From: Lutraria lutraria
Lineage: Eukaryota > Mollusca > Bivalvia > Venerida > Mactridae
DNA length: 64,000 nucleotides
Assembly (NCBI GenBank): GCA_964023205.1
Contig: OZ026844.1
Coordinates: 29,993,326 to 30,057,325, forward strand
Reading direction: 5' to 3'
Shown: positions 47,433 to 58,869 of the stretch, piece after piece
Numbering within the stretch: position 1 is the stretch's first letter
How the letters are laid out: every line of letters starts with the position of its first letter
Notes under the pieces: model-generated
The model's database searches: none
Told to the model about the DNA's origin: nothing
Seen by the model: only the letters and a program-made list of their open reading frames with translations
Program-made: the position numbers and the translations under genes

Positions 47433-48161
47433 CGACAGTTGTTAGATGGCTGGACTTGTAAACCAAATTTTGCGATAATTGTAGGATATCGACAGAATGC
47501 GAAATTTATCTGCGTAAGAAAAAACCTAGTCACGGGATTCACGTGAAAATCGAGCTAGTTAGGTGCTCGAGTTGTTTCGAGAATCACGTGATCAGTTTTT
47601 TTTCTACACAGAAAGACCAATGTACCACAATATACGACTTACACATCGTTCTACGGTCGTAAGATGGCATTGCAGTCACCAACATGTCCGATTGCAGACC
47701 AGACGATATATTGTACTGGATCTAGATATATACAGGGACAACAGTACAACACTCGACATGATGAACAGGTAAATTTAACGCTTCAAAACAGACCAAAATT
47801 GTAGTCAGTCAAATTATCGTTGTCGTCTTACTTCTGTGGAGTTGGCTATGATTATAATTATACACATACCTTGGGCAACAGTACTTTCCGAGGGCTGATA
47901 CTTTTACTGCTACCCACTAAGTAATAAGTGTCATATAAGAAAATACTGTTAAAATTTTAGTATCACCCCGTGACAGTAAGAAAATGTTCAGGCATGTGGT
48001 ACCATGAACGCTACATTAAAAATGTTCCCTGTTTTTCTATAGGAAATTAACATAATGAAAGGGGTTAGGGGTGATATGAGCTGATATTCCATTACACCAC
48101 CCTTAAACGTCGAGGTTATTGAATTTTTGTGTAAAGCAACATTCCGGCAACATTTGGTAAG
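47433..48161. other. Intergenic stretch
   Basis: No gene seen. The 69-codon frame at 47563 has no recognisable features. Confidence 0.4.
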
Positions 48162-51100
48162 ATAATTTGGTGTTGGTGTGACAATTTGGTGCTGGTATGA
48201 CAATTTGGTGCTTGTGTGACTTTTTAGTGCTGGTATGACGATTTGGTGCTTGTTAATTTGGTGCTGGTATGACTATTTAATGCATACATAACAATTTGGT
48301 GCTTGTATAACAAATTGGTGCTGGTATGACAATTTGGTGCTGGTATGACTACATCTGTTTTTGATGCTTGTATAACAATTTGGTGCTTGTATAACAATTT
48401 GGTGCTTATATGACTATTTGGTGCTCGTTAATTTGGTTCTGGTATGACAATTTGGTGCTGGTATGACAATTTGGTACTTGTATGGCTATTTGGTGCTTGT
48501 ATAACAATTTGGTGCTTGTATGACTATTTGGTGCTCGTTAATGTGGTTCTGGTATGACAATTTGGTGCTGGTATGACAATTTGGTACTTGTATGGCTATT
48601 TGGTGCTTGTATAACAAGTTGGTGTTTGTATGACAATTTGGTGCTTGTATAATAATTTGGTGATTATACGACTATTTGGTGCCTGTATATCAACCTGGTG
48701 CTGGTATGACAATTTGGTGCTGGTATATCTATTTGGTGCTTGTTAATTTGATGCTGGTATGACAATTTGGTGCTTGTATGACTATTTGGTGCTTGTATAT
48801 CAATTTGGTGCTGGCATGACTATTTGGTGCTTGTATAACAATTTGGTGCTTGTATGATAATTTGGTGATTATACGACTATTTGGTGCCTGTATACCAACC
48901 TGGTGCTGGTATGACAATTTGGTGCTGGTATATCTATTTGGTGCTTGTTAATTTGGTGCTGGCATGACAATTTGGTGCTTGTATGACTATTTGGTGTTTG
49001 TATATCAATTTGATGCTGGTATGACTATTTGGTGCTTGTATAATAATTTGGTGATTATACGACTATTTGGTGCCTGTACATCAACCTGGTGCTGGTATGA
49101 CAATTTGGTGCTGGTATATCTATTTGGTGCCTGTTAATTTGGTGCTGGTATGACAATTTGGCGCTTGTATGACTATTTGGTGCTTATATATCAATTTGGG
49201 ACTGGTATGACTATTTGGTGCATGAATAACAATTTGATGCTGGTATGACTTTTTGATGCTGGTATGACAATTTGAGGCTTGTGTGACAATTTGGTGCTTG
49301 TATGCCAATTTGGTGCTGGTACGACAAGTTGGTGCTTGCATGACAATTTGGCGCTGGTATGACAATTTGGTACTTGTATGGCTATTTGGTGCTTGTATAA
49401 CAAGTTGGTGCTTGTATGACTATTTGGTGCTTGTATAACAATTTGGTGCTTGTATAATAATTTGGTGATTATACGACTATTTGGTGCCTGTATATCATCC
49501 TGGTACTGGTATGACTATTTGGTGCTGGTATATCTATTTGGTGCTTGTTAATTTGGTGCTGGTATGACAATTTGGTGCTTGTATGACTATTTGGTGCTTG
49601 TTTATCAATTTGGTGCTGGTATGACTATTTGGTGCTTGTATAATAATTTGGTGCTTGTATAATAATTTGGTGATTATACGACTATTTGGTGCCTGTATAT
49701 CAACCTGGTGCTGGTATGACTATTTAATGCATGCATAATAATTTGGTGCTTGTATAACAAATTGGTGCTGGTATGACAATTTGGTGCTGGTATGACTACA
49801 TCTGTATTTGATGCTTGTATAACAATTTGGTGCTTGTATAACAATTAGTTGCTTGTATGACTATTTGGTGCTCGTTAATTTGGTTCTGGTATGACAATTT
49901 GGTGCTGGTATGACAATTTGGTACTTGTATGGCTATTTGGTGCTTGTATCACAAGTTGGTGCTTGTATGACTATTTGGTGCTTGTATAACAAGTTGGTGT
50001 TTGTATGACAATTTGGTGCTTGTATAATAATTTGGTGATTATACGACTATTTGGTGCCTGTATATCATCCTGGTGCTGGTATGACAATTTGGTGCTGGTA
50101 TATCTATTTGGTGCTTGTTAATTTGGTGCTGGTATGACAATTTGGTGCTTGTATGACTATTTGGTGCTTGTATAATAATTTGGTGATTATACGACTATTT
50201 GGTGCCTGTATATCAACCTGGTGCTGGTATGAAAATTTGGTGCTGGTATATCTATTTGGTGCTTGTTAATTTGGTGCTGGTATGACAATTTGGCGCTTGT
50301 ATGACAATTTGGTGCTTGTATATCAATTTGGTGCTGGCATGACTAGTTGGTGCTTGTATAACAATTTGGTGCTTGTATTATAATTTGGTGATTATACGAC
50401 TATTTGGTGCCTGTATATCAACCTGATGCTGTTATGACAATTTGGTGCTGGTATATCTATTTGGTGCTTGTTAATTTGGTGCTGGTATGGCAATTTGGTG
50501 CTTGTATGACTATTTGGTGCTTGTATATCAATTAGATGCTGGTATGACTATTTGGTGCTTGTATAATAATTTGGTGATTATACGACTATTTGGTGCCTGT
50601 ACATCAACCTGGTGCTGGTATGACAATTTGGTGCTGGTATATCTATTTGGTACCTGTTAATTTGGTGCTGGTATGACAATTTGGCGCTTGTATGACTATT
50701 TGGTGCTTGTATATCAATTTGGTACTGGTATGACTATTTGGTGCATGAATAACAATTTGATGCTGGTATGACTATTTGATGCTGGTATGACAATTTGAGG
50801 CTTGTGTGACAATTTGGTGCTTGTATGACAATTAGTTGCTTGTATGACTATTTGGTGCTCGTTAATTTGGTTCTGGTATGACAATTTGGTGCTGGTATGA
50901 CAATTTGGTACTTCTATGGCTATTTGGTGCTTGTATCACAAGTTGGTGCTTGTATGACTATTTGGTGCTTGTATAACAAGTTGGTGTTTGTATGACAATT
51001 TGGTGCTTGTATAATAATTTGGTGATTATACGACTATTTGGTGCCTGTATATCATCCTGGTGCTGGTATGACAATTTGGTGCTGGTATATCTATTTGGTG

Positions 51101-54022
51101 CTTGTTAATTTGGTGCTGGTATGACAATTTGGTGCTTGTATGACTATTTGGTGCTTGTATAATAATTTGGTGATTATACGACTATTTGGTGCCTGTATAT
51201 CAACCTGGTGCTGGTATGAAAATTTGGTGCTGGTATATCTATTTGGTGCTTGTTAATTTGGTGCTGGTATGACAATTTGGCGCTTGTATGACAATTTGGT
51301 GCTTGTATATCAATTTGGTGCTGTCATGACTAGTTGGTGCTTGTATAACAATTTGGTGCTTGTATTATAATTTGGTGATTATACGACTATTTGGTGCCTG
51401 TATATCAACCTGATGCTGTTATGACAATTTGGTGCTGGTATATCTATTTGGTGCTTGTTAATTTGGTGCTGGTATGGCAATTTGGTGCTTGTATGACTAT
51501 TTGGTGCTTGTATATCAATTAGATGCTGGTATGACTATTTGGTGCTTGTATAATAATTTGGTGATTATACGACTATTTGGTGCCTGTACATCAACCTGGT
51601 GCTGGTATGACAATTTGGTGCTGGTATATCTATTTGGTACCTGTTAATTTGGTGCTGGTATGACAATTTGGCGCTTGTATGACTATTTGGTGCTTGTATA
51701 TCAATTTGGTACTGGTATGACTATTTGGTGCATGAATAACAATTTGATGCTGGTATGACTATTTGATGCTGGTATGACAATTTGAGGCTTGTGTGACAAT
51801 TTGGTGCTTGTATGACAAGTAGTTGCTTGTATGACTATTTGGTGCTCGTTAATTTGGTTCTGGTATGACAATTTGGTGCTGGTATAACAATTTGGTACTT
51901 ATATGGCTATTTGGTGCTTGTATAACAATTTGGTACTTGTATGGCTATTTGGTGCTTGTATAACAATTTGGTGCGTGTATGACTATTTGGTGCTCGTTAA
52001 TTTGGTTCTGGTATGACAATTTGGTGCTGGTATGACAATTTGGTACTTGTATGGCTATTTGGTGCTTGTATCACAAGTTGGTGCTTGTATGACTATTTGG
52101 TGCTTGTATAACAAGTTGGTGTTTGTATGACAATTTGGTGCTTGTATAATAATTTGGTGATTATACGACTATTTGGTGCTGGTATATCATCCTGGTGCTG
52201 GTATGACAATTTGGTGCTGGTATATCTATTTGGTGCTTGTTAATTTGGTGCTGGTATGACAATTTGGTGCTTGTATGACTATTTGGTGCTTGTATAATAA
52301 GTTGGTGATTATACGACTATTTGGTGCCTGTATATTAACCTGGTGCTGGTATGACTATTTGGTGCTGGTATATCTATTTGGTGCTTGTTAATTTGGTGCT
52401 GGTATGACAATTTGGTGCTTGTATGACTATTTGGTGCTTGTATATCAATTTGGTGCTGGCATGACTATTTGGTGCTTGTATAACAATTTGGTGCTTGTAT
52501 TATAATTTGGTGATTATACGACTATTTGGTGCCTGTATATCAATCTGATGCTGGTATGACAATTTGGTGCTGGTATATCTATTTGGTGCTTGTTAATTTG
52601 GTGCTGGTATGACAATTTGGTGCTTGTATGACTATTTGGTGTTTGTATATCAATTTGATGCTGGTATGACTATTTGGTGCTTGTATAATAATTTGGTGAT
52701 TATACGACTATTTGGTGCCTGTACATCAACCTGGTGCTGGTATGACAATTTGGTGCTGGTATATCTATTTGGTGCCTGTTAATTTGGTGCTGGTATGACA
52801 ATTTGACGCTTGTATGACTATTTGGTGCTTGTATATCAATTTGGTACTGGTATGACTATTTGGTGCATGAATAACAATTTGATGCTGGTATGACAATTTG
52901 AGGCTGGTATGACAATTTGAGGCTTGTTATATGGTGCTGGTATGACAATTTGGTGCTGGTATGACAATTTGGTGCTTGCATGACAATTTGGTGCTGGTAT
53001 GACAATTTGGTACTTGTATGGCTATTTGGTGCTTGTATAACAAGTTGGTGCTTGTATGACTATTTGGTGCTTGTATAACAATTTGGTGCTTGTATGATAA
53101 TTTGGTGATTATACGACTATTTGGTGCCTGTATATCAACCTGGTGCTGGTATGACAATTTGGTGCTGGTATATATATTTGGTGCTTGTTTATCAATTTGG
53201 TGCTGGTATGACAATTTGGTGCTTGTATGACTATTTGGTGTTTGTATATCAATTTGGTGCTGGTATGACTATTTGGTGCTTGTATAATAATTTGGTGATT
53301 ATACTTCTATTTGGTGCCTGTACATCAACCTGGTGCTGGTATGACAATTTGGTGCTGGTATATCTATTTGGTGCTTGTTAATTTGGTGCTGGTATGACAA
53401 TTTGGCGGTTGTATGACTTTTTGTGCTTGTATATCAATTTGGTACTGGTATGACTATTTGGTGCATGAATAACAATTTGATGCTGGTATGACTATTTGAT
53501 GCTGGTATGACAATTTGAGGCTTGTGTGACAATTTGGTGCTGGTATGACAATTTGGTGCTGGTATGACAATTTGGTGCTTGCATGACAATTTGGTGCTTG
53601 CATGACAATTTGGTGCTGGTATGACTATTTGGTTCTGGTATGACTATTTGATGCTTGCATGACAATTTGGTGCTGATATGACTATCTGGTGCTGGTATGA
53701 CTATTTGGTGCTTGTATGACTATTTGGTGCTTGCATGACAATTTGGTGCTTGTGTGACAATTTGATGCTGGTATGACTATTTGATGCTGGTATGACAATT
53801 TGATGCGTGCATGGCAATTTGGCGCTGGTATGACTATTTGATGCTGGTATGACAATTTGGTGCTTGCATGACAATTTGGCGCTGGTATGACTATTTGATG
53901 CTTGCATGACAACTTGGTGCTGGTATGACTATTTGGTGCTGGTATGACAATTTGGTCCTTGTATGACTATCTGATGCATGTATGACTAGTTTGTGCTGGT
54001 ATGACTTCATAGTGCTTATGTG
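48162..54022. repeat. 5.9-kb 19-bp minisatellite with about 0.98-kb higher-order units
   Basis: Unit AATTTGGTGCTGGTATGAC with frequent variants (CTTGTATGACT, CTTGTATAACA, GATTATACGACT, CTTGTTAATTTGG), about 300 units. Marker variants recur at fixed distances: TTAGTTGCTTGTATGAC (TAGTTGCTTGTATGAC in the last copy) at about 49850, 50832 and 51827, and ATTTGGTACCTGTTAATTTG at about 50645 and 51626, so blocks of about 980-995 bp have been duplicated. Nineteen is not a multiple of three, so short open frames on both strands are periodic artefacts. Confidence 0.95.
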
Positions 54023-54210
54023 ATTATTTGCAAAATCTTTCGTTATTTACCCCGCTATTATCAAATAGGAAAAGACAAGATGTGGCATCTATTGCTGGGT
54101 GGCTTATTTCAAGGCCTTTTGTTCTGAATAATCAATTTCGTTCTTTTAAAGAATGACCTTTATTCATAAGCTGGTCTTTTTAGGAGATAGTCGCTGTACT
54201 GTATTTATCG

Positions 54211-54318
54211 CATTTACATCAGGTGAGCTTTTAAGATCATTTACATCAGGTGAGCTTTTAGGATCATTTACATCAGGTGAGCTTTTATGATCATTTACAT
54301 CAGGTGAGCTTTTAGGAT
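54211..54318. repeat. 27-bp tandem repeat, four copies
   Basis: Unit TTTACATCAGGTGAGCTTTT plus AGGATCA. It directly precedes and is probably part of the start of the dispersed repeat at 54318-54914, whose end near 54302 also has TCAGGTGAGC. Confidence 0.8.
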
Positions 54319-54914
54319 CGATGAATGTCCGGCGTCCGGCGGCCGTCGTCTGTCCACAATTAGTTTGTTTACACTCTAGCATCCGCAGCTGTTAACAAAT
54401 CGTGATCAAACTTGACTTTAAAAATTTGCCCTATTATTTTAGCTTGTTTACACTCTAGCGCATTCATTTATTCACCAATCTTGATCATATTGTCAGTAAA
54501 TGTGTATAACCAAAAGATCTGGGAGAAGTTCAAATATGGGCGGAATCAGACCAGAACTTCAAGAGTTATGGGCCCTTGACTTTGACAATTTGCTATATTT
54601 TAGCTTGTTTACACTGTTGCGTATTCATTTATTCACCGATACTAATCATATTTACAATGAATTTGTATGACCTTACGGTATTGGACATGTTTAGTTATGG
54701 ATGGTATCAAGTCACAACTTTAAGAGTTATGGGCCCTTGGATTAGAAAATTTGCTACGTTTTAGCTTGTTTAACAGTATTATACCTTCATTGTTGGTTTT
54801 GATCTCAAAATATACGTAAAATTGGATTATACGAAATGGAAACTATATATTATCTGGTCATTAATTATAGTGACGTTGTTCTCATGTGAGCGATCAAGGG
54901 CCATCTTGGCCCTC
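54318..54914 (+). repeat. Dispersed bivalve-type repeat with GGCCATCTTGGCCCTC end
   Basis: Begins GATGAATGTCCGGCGTCCGG, contains three diverged internal copies of a unit with TTTAGCTTGTTTACACT and GAGTTATGGGCCCTTG, and ends CATGTGAGCGATCAAGGGCC ATCTTGGCCCTC. It shares its end with 1-247 and, inverted, 57276. The 62-codon frame inside is not a gene. Confidence 0.65.
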
Positions 54915-56490
54915 TTCGTGCGTTTCTTATACTCAGTTTGGAATGTTTGAGGTATTTCTTTTTTTCTTCTTTATATCAAAAAGGTAGATGACGCGCTATT
55001 CATTTTTCCGGTAATACATAAAAATCTATTTGGGTTAAAACAAAGTTATACCGGTCTTAGAAATCTTGGCTTAAAGTCGTTCAGTGACAATGATACAAAT
55101 TGATACTATTTTCTTTGAAGAGAAAATCTTACCCAAAATAGTGTTCAAAGTATATAATTAAACAAAAAGTTCGGCCCTTTCGGTATATTTTTCAACTATT
55201 TGTTTTCGGACGATTTGAAAGGCCAACGTAGGATCGACTGTCTACCTGTGTAGTCAGCCACTTTAGAAAGAGATAAAGAATTGATTAACATTTTCACTTG
55301 AACAGACCAGCATTCGTACATAGGTGTCCACGACACTGAATTAAATGTCACATTGTTAAAGAAATATATATAAAATAGGAGTTGCTTCCCTTTATGTGAC
55401 GTTTAATGTGACGTAACTACCAAATGTAGTGCGATTAGATGACGTAGATCTGTAAAGAAACGCATTTAAATTTTGTATTAAGCAGTTATGTGAGCAATGT
55501 AACATGTTTTTTAAACAAAATGAAAGCAATGTGCTTGGCTGTCAACCATTTTACAGATACATATTCATAACTTATACTCATTAATTGTTGTTCATCGACG
55601 ATGAAAATAATGGTTGGTCATTATTTCGGGTTTAACATATCTATAAAACATTCAATAACGTAAATCAAGGATTTATTTGTATGACGTGTTATCAATATAA
55701 TTACAACTTAATATATTATACATTTTGCAAAAAATAATGGCAGCGAAATAAAAATCTGTTAATTATTAATAATATACAGTGTAGTTGACATTTGACCGAG
55801 CGTTGCCCCTTTCAAGTATATAATGATTAATCACCATTAATGACACTTAGTGTGGATTGATATATGGAGACATCAACATCTTTCCAACAACAAAATATCG
55901 TTATTAAAAGCCTGAGTGTATTTACCAGGAACAATATTTACTCGATATATAATTATCCTACCGTTTAAAAGTATATACTAGTATATAGGAATATATAAGT
56001 CAAATGACTGTCAACCAAAGCATAATTTAGAGATGAATATATCTTCGAAGCACACAATTAGGAATAAAAAGCGAGCAGATAAACAATTCAACAAAGAGAG
56101 ACTTATTAAAGGTCGAAAAGCGATGTTTCATATTGCACTATAAAACAATTGGTAGACTAATAGTATAAACCTTACAAGCAATAGTCAACACATTAAGCAC
56201 ACTCATCATTAGTACCTCTCATACATCGTTGGAAATATGTGTTGAGTTGAGCGCTTTTATTTTTAACTATTTCTAAAAAACCTTTAGCAAAACCAGCCAA
56301 ATCACAAATTGTTACTACAAATTGTATATTCTCAAAAGTATCACAAAAGAAATAGCAATCAGATACGGTACGTGGATAGTGGTAGGCATAATAGATATGT
56401 GTTTACAAGTACACAACGTCATGTGGACATCGATGCCATTGATTCGCTGTTTTTTAGCACATGTACTTACCAGAGATGCTGGTAAAAGTT
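54915..56490. other. Gene-poor AT-rich stretch
   Basis: No exon, RNA gene or repeat with clear ends recognised. Confidence 0.45.
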
Positions 56491-56493
56491 GCA

Positions 56494-56606
56494 TACAGTC
56501 AAACCTGTGTTAGCGGCCACCTCCGAATAAAGGCCATCGTGTCAATAAATGACATGTTTTGTCTTTCACAAGGGTGGCCTTTGTTCTGTTCAGATGTTTG
56601 CCTGTA
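56494..56606. mobile_element. MITE (TTTGACTGTA family), short copy
   Basis: Begins TACAGTCAAACCTGTGTTAG and ends GATGTTTGCCTGTA. Inner words CACCTCCGAATAAAGGCC and AGGGTGGCCTTTGTTC match 32527-32682. Confidence 0.6.
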
Positions 56607-57275
56607 CATGTTTCAACTAAATGTAAATTAGAAAAAAATATTCTACCTTGTTTTCATAATCTCGACGTTACAACTTGTGTTTAACCTAATTAACCTCCGC
56701 CGGTTTGTTTTTGCCGCGCCGGTCTTTGGCAAATACAGTTTCCACTTCTACACGCTTTTGAGGAACAAAAACATTATTAAATTGTAGCATTTAGTAATTT
56801 ATTTAAAAATTGTAAGTACTATGTTTCTATCTTTACTAGATTTCTAGAAAAATGCCAAGAAAAACTGTCTTTGCCATGGCAAAAGGCGTTTTGCCATGTC
56901 AAATCGGTATTTTGTCATGGCAAAATGCCTTGCCATGACCGCCATTTATGAAGCTTCTTAATTATTAGTTTATACTCATTCAAAATTTGCTATGCTAGGA
57001 AAAATCTTGTCATAAGATGAGTGATATTTAAGAATGTATAAGTTAAGAAATATTCTAGCAAAGAAAATTCTTAATTTGAAACAAATGTTTTAAAATGTCG
57101 TTAATATGGAATTCAAGGGCTTTTATTTCTGTAAAAATAAAACCGAAATGATATCTATCACACGTGCACCCACACATGAATTTGAATTCAAACAATTGTT
57201 CCTAATTTTATATTTCTAGACAATGAGTTATTTACTATAGGCACAATTCAGTTCTCTCACCACATTTTTAAACAA
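56607..57275. other. Stretch with TTTGCCATGGCAAAA palindromes
   Basis: At about 56867-56940 the words TTTGCCATGGCAAAAGGC, TTTTGCCATGTCAAA, TTTGTCATGGCAAAATGCC and CTTGCCATGACC alternate, forming overlapping palindromes. No coding sequence or RNA gene recognised around them. Confidence 0.4.
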
Positions 57276-58190
57276 GGGGGCCATGATGGCCCTTTATCGC
57301 TTACCAGAAGAAAAGACCCGAGAGAATATAATCATGAGCCTATGTAAAATCAAGTGACCTGGGGACGATGCCAATTTTTACCCCAGGGCCAAAATATCTA
57401 AGCTTTAGACCTTGGGGTTTCTGACAAGACGTTTTTTTATCATTTCTATGTAGGCATATATGTATATAAGAGTAAACCTGGCCGGGGCCAATTTTGACCC
57501 ACGGGCAATAATTTGAACAACCATGATAGAGGACCACTAGAAAATGCTACTTACAAAATATCTAAGCTCTAGGCCATATGGTTTCGGAAAAGAAGATTTT
57601 TAAAAAATTTCCTAGTTACGCCTATAAAAATATATTAAACCCCGGGGCGGAGCTAACTTTGACCCCAGGGGGAATAATTTGAACAAACTTGGTAGAGGAC
57701 CACTAGACAATGCTACATACAAAATATCTAAGGTATGTGCCTTGAGGTTTCAGACAAGAATATTTAAAAAAAATCCTATATAATTATATATAAACCTATG
57801 TAAATCAAGTGACCCCCGTGGGAAGAGCCAATTTTAACCCCGGGGCCACAATTTGAACAAACATGGTAGAGGTCCACTAGAAAATGCTACATCTGAAATA
57901 TCTAAGCTCTAAGCCCTGAAGTTTCAGAAAAGAAGGTTTTTAAAATTACCCTATATAAAATTTGGACTTTGGACCCTGGGGTCATAATTTGAACAAACTT
58001 GGTGAAGTCCACCGGACAATACTACACACAAAATTAAGTATCTAAGCTCTATGCCTTATGGTTTTGGACAAGAAGATTTTTTTCTATATAAGCCTATATA
58101 AATCAAGCGAAGCCCGGGGCGAGCCAATTTTCACCCCTGGGCCATAATTTGAACAAACTTGGTAGAGGTCCACCAGCCAATGCTAACACA
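57276..58190 (-). repeat. Dispersed repeat with five to six internal units of about 140-175 bp
   Basis: Left end GGGGGCCATGATGGCCCTTT ATCGCTTACC is the inverse of the ends at 247 and 54914. Diverged tandem units follow, each with AATTTGAACAAACTTGG, GGTCCACTAG/GGACCACTAG, AATGCTAC and AAATATCTAAGC, beginning near 57503, 57670, 57843, 57979 and 58140. No gene. Confidence 0.65.
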
Positions 58191-58740
58191 CCAAATATTT
58201 AGCTGCACAACACCTCATTGAATTTAACAGTTAACCCAGTTATTATCAAATGTGTCAATGCATAATGGAGATACACCCCGGACAAGGTCTATGACACTCT
58301 TTTTGATGCTTGACCTCCAAATGTGACCTTGACCTTGGAGCTACGGACCTGGGTCTTGAGCACTGCGCACCGTCTTATGGTATTTAACAATTATACTAAG
58401 TTATTTTCAAATATGTCAATGCAATAGTGACAAAAAAATGCAGATGGACCAACTGTTGCCGGTTTCTTTGTAGCAGCAAAGGCACATTTAGGCATACTAA
58501 GAGTTAGAGCTGGGTATCGCACCTTAAAAGCGTATCATGATATATCACAATAGTACATGCTGTATCACGGTATTTATTGCAAATTGTCATTAAAGAATAA
58601 TGAATAAACATTCACATAAAGCCTTAGGTAATAATGCAGTTTATTGGTGATAGTGTTGTCTGGAACCACGCTTTGAAAGAATTATTGGTTCAGAATGTTA
58701 TCTTTAATGTTCTCAAATCAAAGACTTTTCATATAATAAA
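58191..58740. other. Gene-poor stretch
   Basis: Words such as GTGACCTTGACCTTGGAG near 58325 are common in invertebrate dispersed repeats. No gene or clear boundaries seen. Confidence 0.35.
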
Positions 58741-58744
58741 TAAA

Positions 58745-58850
58745 ACAGTTGTTGACTAGTGAGCCATTGAATATGATGAGATATTCACCGGCAGAATGTC
58801 ATATTGACCGAGGCTACGACATATTCAATGGCTCACTAGTCAATAACTGT
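58745..58850. mobile_element. Palindromic MITE with 31-bp TIRs
   Basis: ACAGTTGTTGACTAGTGAGC CATTGAATATG at the left is answered by CATATTCAATGG CTCACTAGTCAATAACTGT at the right. A relative is at 37836. It ends where homology to kinesin intron 4 begins. Confidence 0.7.
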
Positions 58851-58869
58851 ATAATATTTTGTACATAAT

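Noticed and set aside
48729..53912. Small open frames with repeated HQIVI/QAPN-like peptides
   Set aside because: Periodic translation of the 19-bp minisatellite through all three frames.
48162..54022. CRISPR-like array
   Set aside because: Units are contiguous 19-bp repeats with no unique spacers, no cas genes, and the genome is animal. It is a minisatellite.
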